Source: Costus lasius | Taxonomy: Eukaryota > Streptophyta > Magnoliopsida > Zingiberales > Costaceae | Reading direction: 5' to 3' | NCBI GenBank assembly: GCA_027563935.2 | Contig: CM050454.1 | Location: 46,528,596-46,592,595 of the forward strand | Length of the DNA stretch: 64,000 bases | Made by a program: the position numbers and the translations under genes | Shown here: piece after piece, positions 34,501 to 45,115 of the stretch | How the letters are laid out: the number at the start of each line of letters is the position of its first letter | Numbering within the stretch: position 1 is the first letter of the stretch | Notes under the pieces: generated by a model | Databases searched by the model: none | Seen by the model: only the letters and a program-made list of their open reading frames with translations | Told to the model about the DNA's origin: nothing

Positions 34501-35407
34501 CCAGATGAAAGATCTAGGAGAAGCAGCCTATGTGTTAGGTGTGAAGATCTACAGGGATAGATCTAAGAGGCTTCTCGGGCTGTGCCAGAGTACTTACATC
34601 GATAAGGTCCTGGAGAGATTTCATTTAGAGAATTCTAAACGAGGATATCTTCCAGTCAGACATGGTCTGAATCTTTCGAAGAGTCAGTGTCCACAAACAC
34701 AGACTGAGAAAGATGAAATGAACAATACGCCTTATGCTTCGGCTATTGGTTCTATAATGTATGCGATGTTGTGTACTCGCCCAGACGTCGCTTACGGGTT
34801 AAGCGTGACCAGTCGTTACCAGAGTAATCCAGGTATGGCGCACTGGATTGCAGTCAAGAACATTTTAAAATATCTGCGGAGGACCAAAGATATGTTCTTG
34901 ATATATGGTGGTCAGGAAGAACTCAGTATAGAGGGATATACTGATGCTTCGTTCCAGAGTGACCAGGATGATTTCCGATCGCAATCAGGCTATGTCTTTA
35001 GCTTGAATGGAGGTGCAGTGGTGTGGAAAAGTTTCAAACAGTCAACTGTTGCTAATTCCACAACAGAAGCCGAGTATGTTGCAGCCTCGGAAGCATCCAA
35101 GGAGGCAGTGTGGATTCGTAAGTTCGTGAGAGAACTTGGTGTCGTTCCTTCGAGTGCAGATCCTTTGGTTATCTTCTGTGATAACACTGGAGCAATCGCA
35201 CAAGCAAAGGAACCACGGTCGCACCAGAAGTCCAAGCACATACAGAGACGGTTTCATTTGATCAGGGAGATCATAGATCGTGGCGAGATCAAAGTATGCA
35301 AGGTTCATACAGATGACAATCTGGCTGACCCGCTTACCAAGCCTCTGGCGCAGCAGAAGCATGAGAAGCACTGTAATAATATGGGTTTGAGATTTCTCAA
35401 CCATTAG
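31526..35407 (+). CDS. Intact copia Gag-Pol polyprotein of element G
   Basis: A 1293-aa single-frame polyprotein of Ty1/copia order. Gag is followed by a zinc knuckle C-X2-C-X4-H-X4-C at residues 240-253. The protease motif D286-T-A-C-G departs from the usual D-S/T-G-A. Integrase has an HHCC finger from about residue 420 and catalytic D481, D544 and E580 (DD35E). RT has YVDD at 967-970. RNase H has D1140 (TDAS), E1183 (EAEY) and D1219 (CDNTG). The frame ends 20 bases before the 3' LTR. I see no broken motif. Acting in cytoplasmic particles, it would process itself, reverse-transcribe the RNA and integrate the cDNA. Splicing from the LTR may add about ten N-terminal residues. Confidence 0.95.
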   Translation: MNFNVRSLLEREKFAGPNFSDWFGHLKIVLKAERKLYVLETAISPQPAPNAARAVREAYEKHVNDSIDVACLMLASMTPPLQRQHEDMSARDMITNLKMLYAAQARTERYNLTKLFFQSKLAEGSPVGAHVLKMIGHKEALEKLGHTINQELAVDIILQSLPPSFDAFIINFNMNKIDCTPAELLNMLLTTEETLKGKPSTSVLMVPSRNKKKGKKGKAPVKSYSKALKQKVKRSKEYRCFHCGQLGHWKKDCKALQGDKRGSFASGSGIFVTEVMFSSSVSWVLDTACGVHICSNVQELKRRRQVGQHEVDLRVGNGARVAAVAVGDYFISLPSGLVLELNSCYFVPSITKNIISIPALVRKGFSFECNISKCILSFDNIVYATGSISNGLFMLDMESSIHNVDIKKAKSADDSTLLWHSRLGHINEKRIKRLHDHGLLGSFSYKELDTCKACLMGKMTKSPFPHKGQRASGLLDLIHSDVCGPFSKHARGGYQYFITFTDDFSRYGYVYLMRHKSESFDKFKEFKNEVQNQLGRNIKALRSDRGGEYLSHAFTDYLKECGIISQLTPPGTPQWNGVSERRNRTLLDMVRSMMSQATLPYSFWGFGLETAAKVLNRVPSKAVSKTPYELWYGKQPSLTFIRIWGCEAYVKKLASGKLESRSDKCIFVGYPKETKGYYFYDPKENKVFVARTAIFLEKEFLLQEASGREIKLDEIPEEGQSAQAELDEPEPVEQVIEQPEAQISREPRRSGRIRRQPERYDGVYIIGNDEPLTYADAVSGPESARWLEAMRAEMDSMSDNQVWDLVDPPPGVIPIGCKWIFKKKIDMDGNVVTYKGRLVAKGFKQIYGIDYDETFSPVAMFKSIRILFAIAAYYDYEIWQMDVKTAFLNGNLDEDVYMTQPEGFTNPADRHKICKLKKSIYGLKQASRSWNIRFDESVTEFGFIKNEDDPCVYKRFSGSVITFLVLYVDDILIIGNDIPEMHAVKAWLRKCFQMKDLGEAAYVLGVKIYRDRSKRLLGLCQSTYIDKVLERFHLENSKRGYLPVRHGLNLSKSQCPQTQTEKDEMNNTPYASAIGSIMYAMLCTRPDVAYGLSVTSRYQSNPGMAHWIAVKNILKYLRRTKDMFLIYGGQEELSIEGYTDASFQSDQDDFRSQSGYVFSLNGGAVVWKSFKQSTVANSTTEAEYVAASEASKEAVWIRKFVRELGVVPSSADPLVIFCDNTGAIAQAKEPRSHQKSKHIQRRFHLIREIIDRGEIKVCKVHTDDNLADPLTKPLAQQKHEKHCNNMGLRFLNH

Positions 35408-35416
35408 ATTAAGTGC

Positions 35417-35427
35417 AAGTGGGAGAT
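35417..35427 (+). promoter_or_regulatory. Polypurine tract of element G
   Basis: AAGTGGGAGAT directly before the 3' LTR; the intact form of the motif. Confidence 0.85.
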
Positions 35428-37136
35428 TGTTGGGGTATGCCCTTAAGGCTAATGTTTGAGGCCTATGGGAATGTATCTGTATCATGTAATAAACTGTTAT
35501 GTTTATAAAGGCATGGTTGTTATTCAGTTAGCTACATTGTCTGCTGCAATATATGTTCTTCTGAATAATGTCTCAAAGCTGTTCAGCTGGGCTGACAAGC
35601 TATTATGTCCTTAGTCGATGTATCTTGGTGAACATGAGACAGCCTCGATATGGTTAAGACTAATATGTGTTCTAATCTTATAGGATGCTTCGAGCATGGA
35701 ACAAGATGTAGACTCATGGGTGCATGGGATGTACTGGACAGACCCTACTAGGATGTTCAGTTGTTTGTCACAACGTGAATATTCCTTGTATAAGACAAGT
35801 GGCACATTTCCTCTGACTTGAGATCACTTGTGTTTCCTAAATGATGATTGTCATTATTTTGAGTTAGTTCAATATCATTTGAAACATAATGATTATAGAC
35901 TATCTTGGATGGTGAGCTTGAGTCAGGTTAGGGCACTAGTGATAGACACAGGATTGCCGTCTCCTTGTTTAAGGAGTGTGATGTTCTAAAGGGGCCCCCT
36001 GGATGAGATGATTGAGAGAGTGTATGGCCATACCCAGGTGACAGTGTTCATCTGATCTAATCATGCTCATCATATTGGAGTTACGAGCTTGACAGGCTTG
36101 TCCAATAAGAACATCCAGTGGCAAAGGAAATATGTATGCTTTGTGAAGTCGATTCACACTTGTGCTGTTTTTGGGTGTAGTCTTGGAAGACTCTTTCCTT
36201 TATATCGGGAGACAGTGATGTGTTGCTAGATACCCCTCACTGATCGTGATAATGAGAGTTATCGTTACCGACATTTAAAGGAAACCCTCAGGGTCGCACA
36301 ATTTGATGATATGGCTTACTTAAGTCAGATCGTGTGGACTGAATTGTTCGGGTTCAGTTTAAAGGGATTTAAGCTCTGATTGTGAGTGAGATCTGGTCTG
36401 ATCATGTTTGATTGATTAGGGCTAGGGATCGGTAAGCTTCGATCGGGAGATTGGATGCTAGATCATTGAGATCAGGAGCATCAAAAGATCAACGGTCAGA
36501 TCAAGCACCTTAGGGTTTAATGTGATCTGGACTAATTGCTTGGGTTATTTGGTCTTGAACCAAACCAAAATGAACCAGCTCATTGGTTGAGCGTATGGTT
36601 CACTTTAAGAGAGATTTGCGATTGGGTAAACCCATGATCGCAAGTGGAAGTATGGTTTTCTATTATTAGAAAACATGTCACTTACGTGACCACGTTCCGT
36701 GTGGACTCTCTTCACGCTTCCCTCTCGCCCTATTGTCGCCGCTCGGGGTTGTCCTTGAGACATTCGCTTGTGGAGAAGTGGTGGTCGACATTGGGGAGAG
36801 GTTTTCGCCAAGCAAGGAGATCTTCATCCCTTCATACGACAAGCACTTCTTGGAGCCTTGCTAGCACAAGTTGCACCAAGAGAGTAGGCGGCTTCCTCAT
36901 CTTGTGTGCGAAACTTAGGAGAAGTTCTCGATTGATCTTTCCTTCCAAGGCGCCATCCTCTAATGGCTATGGTATGAATTGCATCTTCTTCTATTATGTT
37001 TTAAGGTTGATCACATAATGCATGCGCAATGATTCTTTGAAGCCCTTCCGTCCGCTGCATGTTATAATTTGCGCCACTTTAGGGTTTTCGCTCCCCCTAG
37101 AAGGGGACCCCCCTTATAGGTTAAGGGGTACTTTCA
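35428..37136 (+). repeat. Element G 3' LTR (1709 bp)
   Basis: Same length as the 5' LTR and no difference seen on reading both. Followed by the GGGGA duplication (37137-37141). Confidence 0.95.
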
Positions 37137-37418
37137 GGGGAATCGCACGGGTTGGCGATCGGCAGGGACTGCCTACCGGAGATTAGTGCTTGTACTCTCT
37201 GTGCATCTTATCTCGCCTGAGCGGGACGCGGAGACCAAGTATGAAATCCGGATCCCATCTCACTAAAAGAGTGTCTACTCTTTCGGACTGTTTAATGGAT
37301 TTTTCAGTCAGATAAAATAGTGAGAAAAAGAATCTTTCTTAAGTCCTGATTGATTCTTAACATTGATACTGACCTTGCTGTTCTTGCATTGTTATAGATA
37401 CCTGCAGCAACGAACACC
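37137..37418 (+). other. Element F leader, second part
   Basis: Resumes F's leader after G. TACTGAC (37367-37373) and TTGTTATAG ending at 37397 are the predicted branch point and acceptor; 21 bases later is the gag ATG. Confidence 0.8.
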
Positions 37419-40400
37419 ATGAACTTCAATGTGCGATCCCTACTGGAAAGGGAGAAGTTTGCTGGGCCGAACTTCTCTGACTGGTTCGGACACCTTAAGA
37501 TTGTTCTTAAGGCAGAGAGGAAACTGTATGTCCTCGAGACGGCGATACCGCCTCAGCCCGCTCCGAACGCCGCAAGGGCAGTTCGGGAAGCCTATGAAAA
37601 GCACGTCAATGATAGCATTGATGTCGCTTGCCTGATGCTAGCGTCTATGACGCCACCGCTGCAGCGTCAGCATGAGGATATGTCTGCTATAGACATGATA
37701 GCGAACCTCAAGATGCTGTATGCTGCACAGGCAAGGACTGAGCGCTACAATTTGACAAAGCTTTTCTTTCAGAGCAAACTGGCTGAAGGGAGCCCAGTGG
37801 GAGCTCACGTGCTCAAGATGATTGGGCACAAGGAGGCTCTAGAGAAACTGGGGCATACCATCAACCAGGAGCTTGCTGTGGATATTATTCTGCAGTCTCT
37901 CCCGCCTTCATTCGACGCGTTCATTATTAACTTTAATATGAACAAAATCGATTGTACTCCGGCAGAGCTGCTGAATATGCTCTTGACTACTGAGGAGACT
38001 CTGAAGGGAAAGCCTTCGACCTCTGTCTTAATGGTTCCTTCGAGGAACAAGAAGAAGGGGAAGAAGGGCAAGACCCCTGTCAAGAGCTACAGCAAGGCTC
38101 TGAAGCAGAAGGTGAAGCGGTCCAAGGAATACAGGTGTTTCCACTGTGGCCAGCTCGGTCACTGGAAAAAAGGACTGTAAAGCGCTCCAAGGAGATAAGA
38201 GGGGAAGCATCGCTTCTGGCTCAGGTATATTCGTGACTGAGGTCATGTTTTCTTCTTCTCTATCATGGGTGTTGGACACTGCATGTGGAGTTCACATTTG
38301 TTCAAATGTACAGGAACTCAAGAGAAGAAGGCAGGTGGGACAGCATGAGGTGGACCTACGAGTTGGAAACGGGGCACGGGTTGCTGCTGTTGCTGTAGGA
38401 GACTATTTCATTTCTTTACCATCTGGAATTGTATTGGAACTAGACAATTGTTATTTTGTTCCCAGTATTACTAAAAATATTATCTCCATTCCTGCTCTTG
38501 TCAGGAAGGGTTTTTCCTTTGAATGCAATATTTCAAAGTGTCTTTTATCTTATGATAATATTGTTTATGCAACTGGTTCAATTAGCAATGGATTATTCAT
38601 GTTGGACATGGAGCGTTCTATACAAAATGTTGATATTAAGAAAGCCAAGTATGCTGATGACAGCACCTTGCTATGGCATAGTCGTTTAGGCCATATTAAC
38701 GAGAAATGCATTAAGCGGTTGCATGATCATGGACTGCTGGGATCATTCTCTTACAAGGAGATTGATACATGCAAAGCTTGTTTGATGGGTAAAATGACGA
38801 AGTCGCCTTTTCCTCACAAAGGTCAAAGGGCTTCAGGTTTACTTGACCTTATACACAGTGATGTGTGTGGGCCATTTAGTAAACATGCCAGAGGTGGCTA
38901 TCAGTACTTCATTACCTTTACTGACGATTTCAGTAGGTATGGCTATGTCTATCTGATGAGACATAAGAGTGAATCTTTTGACAAGTTCAAAGAGTTCAAG
39001 AATGAAGTACAGAATCAGCTAGGCCGAAATATCAAGGCACTTCGCTCAGATCGAGGTGGAGAATACTTGAGTCATACGTTAACTGACTATCTGAAGGAGT
39101 GTGGGATTATCTCACAGCTCACTCCGCCAGGAACACCGCAATGGAATGGTGTGTCCGAGAGGAGAAACAGAACGTTACTTGATATGGTTCGTTCTATGAT
39201 GAGTCAGGCTACTCTTCCATACTCCTTTTGGGGTTTTGCACTGGAAACAGCTGCAAAGGTACTAAACCGAGTGCCATCCAAGGCAGTTTCAAAGACGCCA
39301 TATGAATTATAGTATGGGAAACAGCCAAGCTTGACATTTATCAGGATCTGGGGTTGCGAGGCTTATGTCAAAAAGCTCGCCTCTGGGAAACTAGAGAGCA
39401 GATCTGACAAATGTATCTTTGTCGGTTACCCTAAGGAGACTAAGGGTTATTATTTCTACGATCCCAAAGAGAGCAAGGTATTTGTTGCTCGGACGGCCAT
39501 ATTTCTTGAGAAGGAGTTTCTTCTGCAAGAGGCCAGTGGGAGAGAAATAAAGCTGGATGAGAATCCAGAGGAAGGACAAAGTGCTCAAGCAGAGTTGGAT
39601 GAGCCTGAGCCAGTAGATCAGGTTATTGAACAACCTGAGGCTCAGATATCACGGGAACCGCGAAGATCGGGAAGGATCCGTCGACAACCTGAGCGTTATG
39701 ACGGAGTCTACATCATTGATAATGATGAACCCCTCACTTATGCGGATGCGGTCAGTAGACCAGAGTCAGCGAGATGGCTTGAAGCTATGCGCGCCGAGAT
39801 GGACTCCATGTCAGATAACCAAGTTTGGGATTTGGTTGATCCGCCTCCGGGAGTAATCCCTATAGGCTGTAAATGGATCTTCAAGAAGAAGATTGACATG
39901 GATGGTAACGTGGTTACCTATAAAGGCAGGCTAATTGCGAAAGGTTTCAAACAAATCTACGGGATAGATTATGATGAAACTTTCTCACCTGTAGCCATGT
40001 TTAAGTCTATTCGGATTCTTTTCGCGATAGCGGCATATTATGATTATGAGATCTGGCAGATGGATGTGAAAACAGCTTTCCTTAATGGAAATCTGGATGA
40101 GGATGTGTATATGACACAACCTGAGGGTTTCACTAATCCATCAGATCGTCATAAGATATTCAAGTTAAAGAAGTCCATTTATGGACTTAAGCAAGCATCA
40201 AGAAGCTGGAATATTCGTTTTGATGAATCAGTCACTGAATTTGGTTTCATCAAGAACGAGGATGACCCGTGTGTGTATAAGAGGTTTAGTGGGAGCGTAA
40301 TTACTTTCCTAGTCCTCTACGTCGATGACATCTTGATCATTGGAAATGACATTCCTGAAATGCATGCTGTTAAAGCATGGTTAAAGAAATGTTTCCAGAT

Positions 40401-41301
40401 GAAAGATCTAGGAGAAGCAGCCTATGTATTAGGTGTGAAGATCTACAGGGATAGATCTAAGAGGCTTCTCGGGTTGTGCCAGAGTACTTACATCGAAAAA
40501 GTCTTGGAGAGATTTCATTTAGAGAATTCTAAACGAGGATATCTTCCAGTCAGACATGGTCTGAGTCTTTCGAAGAGTCAGTGTCCACAAACACAGACTG
40601 AGAAAGATGAAATGGACAATACGCCTTATGCTTCGGCTATTGGATCCATTATGTATGCGATGTTGTGTACTCGCCCAGACGTCGCTTACGGGTTAAGCGT
40701 GACCAGTCGTTTCCAAAGTAATCCAGGTCAGGCACACTGGATTTCAGTCAAGAACATCTTAAAATATCTGCGGAGGACCAAAGATATGTTCTTGATTTAT
40801 GGTGGTCAGGAAGAACTCAGTATTGAAGGATATACTGACGCTTCGTTCCAGTCTGACCAGGATGATTTCCGATCGCAATCAGGCTATGTTTTTAGCTTGA
40901 ATGGAGGAGCAGTGGTGTGGAAGAGTTTCAAATAGTCAACTGTTGCTGATTCCACAACAGAAGCCGAGTATGTTGCAGCCTCGGAAGCATCCAAGGAGGC
41001 AGTGTGGATTCGTAAGTTCGTGAGAGAACTTGGTGTTGTTCCTTCGAGTGCAGATCCTTTGGTTATCTTCTGTGATAACACTGGAGCAATCGCACAAGCA
41101 AAGGAACCACGGTCGCACCAGAAGTCCAAGCACATACAGAGACGGTTTCATTTGATCAGGGAGATCATAGATCGTGGCGAGATCAAAGTCTGCAAGGTTC
41201 ATACAGATGACAATCTGGCAGACCCGCTTACCAAGCCTCTGGCGCAGCAGAAGCATGAGAAGCACTGTAATAATATGGGTTTGAGATTTCTCAACCATTA
41301 G
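37419..41301 (+). pseudogene. Broken Gag-Pol of element F
   Basis: Gag is open from ATG 37419. In the zinc knuckle an A run is one base longer than in G (six against five, near 38165), which shifts the frame and ends Gag at 38180. Pol continues in another frame until TAG at 39310-39312 (from TGG, in integrase just after the SKTPYEL segment). It is open again to TAG at 40933-40935 (from CAG, in RNase H after WKSFK) and ends at 41301. RT YVDD and the integrase residues are present. LTRs with about two differences suggest that part of this damage predates the insertion. Confidence 0.92.
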
Positions 41302-41310
41302 ATTAAGTGC

Positions 41311-41321
41311 AAGTGGGAGAT
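41311..41321 (+). promoter_or_regulatory. Polypurine tract of element F
   Basis: AAGTGGGAGAT directly before the 3' LTR at 41322. Confidence 0.85.
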
Positions 41322-42994
41322 TGTTGGGGTATGCCCTTAAGCCTAATGTTTGAGGCCTTGGGATTGTAACAGTATCATGTAATAAACGTTTATGTTTATA
41401 AAGGCATGGTTATTATTCAGTTAGCTACATTGTCTGCTGCAATATATGTTCTTCTGAATAATGTCTCAAAGCTGTTCAGCTGGGCTGACATGCAGTTAAG
41501 TCCTTAGTCGATGTATCTTGGTGAACATGAGACAGCCTTGATATGGTTAAGACTAATATGTGTTCTAGTCTTATAGGATGCTTCGAGCATGGAATAAGAT
41601 GTAGACTCATGGGTACATTGGATGTGCTGGACAGACCCTACTAGGATATTCAATTGTTTGTCACAATGTGAATAATCCTTGTATATGACAAGTGGCACAT
41701 TTCCTCTGACTTGAGATCACTTGTGTTTTCTAAATGATGATTGTCATTGTTTTGAGGTAGTTCAATATCATTTGAAACATAATGATTATAGACTATCTTG
41801 GATAATGAGCTTGAGTCAGGTTAGGGCACTAGTGATAGACATAGGATTGCCGTCTCCTTGTTTAAGGAGTGTGATGTTCTAAAGGGGCCCCCTGGATGAG
41901 ATGATTGAGAAAGTGTATGGCCATACCCAGATGACAGTGTTCATCTGATCTAATCATGCTCATCATATTGGAGCTACAAGCTTGACACGCTTATCCAATA
42001 AGAACATCCAGTGGCAAAGGAAGTATGCATGCCTAGTGAAGTTGATTCACACTTGTGCTGTTTTTGGGTGTAGTCTTGGAAGACTCATTTCTTTTATATC
42101 GGGAGACAGTGATGTGTTGCTAGATACCCCTCACTGATCGTGATAACGTGAGTTATCGTTACCGACATTTAAAGGAAACCCTCAGGGTCGCACAATTTGA
42201 TGATATGGCTTACTTAAGTCAGATCGTGTGGACTGAATTGTTTAGGTTCAGTTTAAAGGGATTTAATCTCTGATTGTAAGTGAGATCTAGTCTGATCATG
42301 TTTGATTGATTAGGGCTTGAGATCGGTAAGCTTCGATCGAGAGAATAGATGCTAGATCGGTGAGATCAAGAGCATCAAGAGATGAACGGTCAGATCTGAA
42401 GCCTTAGGGTTTATTTGAGATCTGGACTTGATTACTTGGCTTGATTGGTTTTAAACCAAACCAAATTGAACCGGCTCATGAAATGAGCGCATGGTTCAAG
42501 GTGTGGCGACATGTTCACTTGGCGTGAACGTTGGAGCGGTGAGTGGTTGCTATTTTTAGTAACCATGATCTCCAATTGGAGTCACTCACGTTCGAATAGA
42601 GTGCTCTCTATTCTCGCCTCTCGCTCTCATTCCTCTCGACTTCCGTGTGTGGCGACGCCTTGAAGGTTGAGGAGGTTTCGGCCAAGAGAACATCATCTCA
42701 TCTTTTCCTTTCCATTCGGCAAGACAACCTTGGAACCTTGCTAGCACAAGGAGCACCAAGGAAGAAGCACATTGTTCATCTTGTGTGCGAGACTTTGGAG
42801 AAGAGGCGCTTGCAACTTTTTCTTCCAAGGCGCCATCTTGAAATGGCTACGGTATGAACCCTTCTCTATTTGCAATCGGGTTATTATGGTTGATCATATC
42901 TCATGAAACCGATCTTAAGAAACCCTCTTCCGCTGCTTAAAATTTTAATATGCGCCATACTTAGGGGTTTCGCCCCCCTTGTGGGGACCTTTCA
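41322..42994 (+). repeat. Element F 3' LTR (1673 bp)
   Basis: Same length as 24750-26422 with about two base differences. Followed by GAGCA (42995-42999), F's right TSD copy. Confidence 0.95.
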
Positions 42995-42999
42995 GAGCA

Positions 43000-43389
43000 G
43001 TGGTGTGGAAAAGTTTCAAACAGTCTATTGTTGCTAATTCCACAACAGAAGCCGAGTATGTTGCAGCCTCGGAAGCATCCAAGGAGGCAGTGTGGATTCG
43101 TAAGTTCATTCAGGAACTTGGGGTTGTTCCTTCGAGTGCAGATCCTTTGGTTATCTTCTGTGATAACACTGGAGCAATTGCACAAGCAAAGGAACCACGG
43201 TCGCACCAGAAGTCCAAGCACATACAGAGACGGTTTCACTTGATCCGGGAGATCATTGATCGTGGCGAGATCAAAATCTGCAAGGTTCATACAGATGACA
43301 ATCTGGCTGACCCGCTTACCAAGCCTCTGGCGCAGCAGAAGCATGAGAAGCACTGTAATAATATGGGTTTGAGATTTCTCAACCATTAG
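43000..43389 (+). pseudogene. Broken Gag-Pol of element E, part 2 (RNase H end)
   Basis: Continues in frame from 24749 once F and one GAGCA are removed. It gives 129 residues with EAEYVAASEAS, FCDNTGAI and the family C-terminus GLRFLNH, then TAG. A start codon at 42979 in F's LTR is accidental. Confidence 0.9.
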
Positions 43390-43398
43390 ATTAAGTGC

Positions 43399-43409
43399 AA
43401 GTGGGAGAT
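43399..43409 (+). promoter_or_regulatory. Polypurine tract of element E
   Basis: AAGTGGGAGAT directly before the 3' LTR at 43410. Confidence 0.85.
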
Positions 43410-45110
43410 TGTTGGGGTATGCCCTTAAAGGCTAATGTTTGAGGCCTTGGGATTGTATCAGTATCATGTATAAACTCTTATGTTTATAAAGGCAATGGTT
43501 GTTATTCAGTATGTTACGTTGTCTACTGCAATAAGTATACTTCTGAATAATGTCTCAATGCTGTTCAGCTAGGCTGATATGCTGTAATGTCCTTAGTCGA
43601 GATATCTTGGTGAACATGAGACAGCCTTGATATGATTGAGACTAATATGTGTTCTAATCTTATAGGATGCTTCGAGCATGGAATAAGATGTAGACTCATG
43701 GGTACATTGGATGTACTGGACAGACCCTACTAGGATATTCAATTGCTTGTCACAATGTGAATAATCCTTGTATGCATCAAGTGGCACATGTCCTCTGACT
43801 TGAGATCACTTGTGTTTCTAAATGATGATTGTCATTGTTTTGAGGGAGTTCAATATCATTTGAAACATAATGATTATAGACTATCTTGGATAATGATCAT
43901 GAGTCAGGTTAGGACACTAGTGATAGATATAGGATTGCCGTCTTCTTGTTTAAGGAGTGTGATGTTCTAAAGGGGCCCCCCTAAATGAGATGATTGAGAA
44001 AGTGTATGGCCATACCCAGGTGACTATGTTCATCTGATCTAATCATGCTCATCATATTGGAGCTACAGGCTTGACACGCTTGTCCAATAAGAACATCCAG
44101 TGGCAAAGGAAACATGTATGCCTAGTGAAGTGGATTCACACTTGTGCTGTGGTTTGGGTGTAGTCTTGGAAGACTCTTTCCTTTATATCGGGAGACAGTG
44201 ATGTGTTGCTAGATACCCCTCACTGATCGTGATAACGTAAGTTATCGTTACCGACATTTAAAGGAAACCCTTAGGGTCGCACAATTCGATGATATGGCTT
44301 GCTTAAGTCAGATCGTGTGGACTGAATTGTTTAGGTTCAGTTTAAAGGAGTTTAAACTCTTATTGTAAGTGAGATCTGGTCTGATCATGTTTGATTGATT
44401 AGGGCTTGAGATCGGTAAGCTTCGATCGAGAGGATTGATGCTGGATCAGTGAGATCAAGAGCATCAAAGAGATGAACGGTTAGATCTGAAACCTTAGGGT
44501 TTACTATGGTCTAGACCAAATGGCTTGAGCTATTTTGATTTGGTATATGAACCAAATTCGATTGGGACGTTTTGGCTTGAACCGGTTCACAAAGGTGAAC
44601 ACTTGGTTCAATGCTAGTAAGCGTTTTTGGGTTGGCATGAGCGTATGGCTTAATGATGTTCCATTTATGGAAAGTCATCAATGCCGATTCCTCTCAACAC
44701 CAAAACGCAAATACGTTCCCCTCTTCTCTTGTGGCTGGCTTGCACTCTCGTGTGAGGAGGATTGACGAAAAGAAGGGAAGGTTTTTCGTCCAAGGAGAAG
44801 CTTGTTCTCGCATCTCAAACTTCCTCCACGCAAAGGACCCCTTGAAGCTTTGCTAGCACAAAGACGACAAGGAGAAGCCATTCCTCATCTTGTGTGCTTC
44901 ATCTTTGGAGAAGATCCCTTTCGATCTTTGCTTCCAAGACACCATCCAAATAGATGGCTTTGGTATGATCTTCTTTCGATCTCCACATTCCTTAAGGTTG
45001 ATCACATGAACATATATTACATGCGATCTCATGTTGAAACCCCTTGCAAATTACATGCGCCCCCTTTAGGGTTTCAACCCCTTGCGCTCCCCCTTGAAGG
45101 GGACTCTTCA
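43410..45110 (+). repeat. Element E 3' LTR (1701 bp)
   Basis: Same length as the 5' LTR, about six substitutions. Followed by TAACG (45111-45115), the right TSD copy in A's LTR. Confidence 0.95.
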
Positions 45111-45115
45111 TAACG

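Larger units (their letters stand above)
27985..37136 (+). mobile_element. Element G: intact, youngest Ty1/copia element (second family)
   Basis: A complete 9152-bp element at the innermost level. The two 1709-bp LTRs show no difference that I could find, the TSD is GGGGA (27980-27984 and 37137-37141), and the primer site, polypurine tract and 1293-aa Gag-Pol are intact. It is the best candidate here for an autonomous, recently active copy. Confidence 0.95.
24750..42994 (+). mobile_element. Element F: Ty1/copia element (second family) inserted in E
   Basis: LTRs of 1673 bp each with about two differences; TSD GAGCA. Element G sits in its leader. Without G it is about 9088 bp. Gag-Pol has one frameshift and two stops despite the near-identical LTRs. 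Confidence 0.94.
17790..45110 (+). mobile_element. Element E: Ty1/copia element (second family) inserted in A's 3' LTR
   Basis: Both LTRs are 1701 bp and differ at about six sites; TSD TAACG (17785-17789 and 45111-45115). Element F interrupts its RNase H region. Without F the element is about 9071 bp. Its Gag-Pol is broken by three stops and a pair of compensating frameshifts. Confidence 0.94.

Noticed and set aside
42979..43389. Separate 136-aa RNase H-like gene
   Set aside because: It is the tail of element E's polyprotein, cut off by F; the ATG lies in F's LTR.
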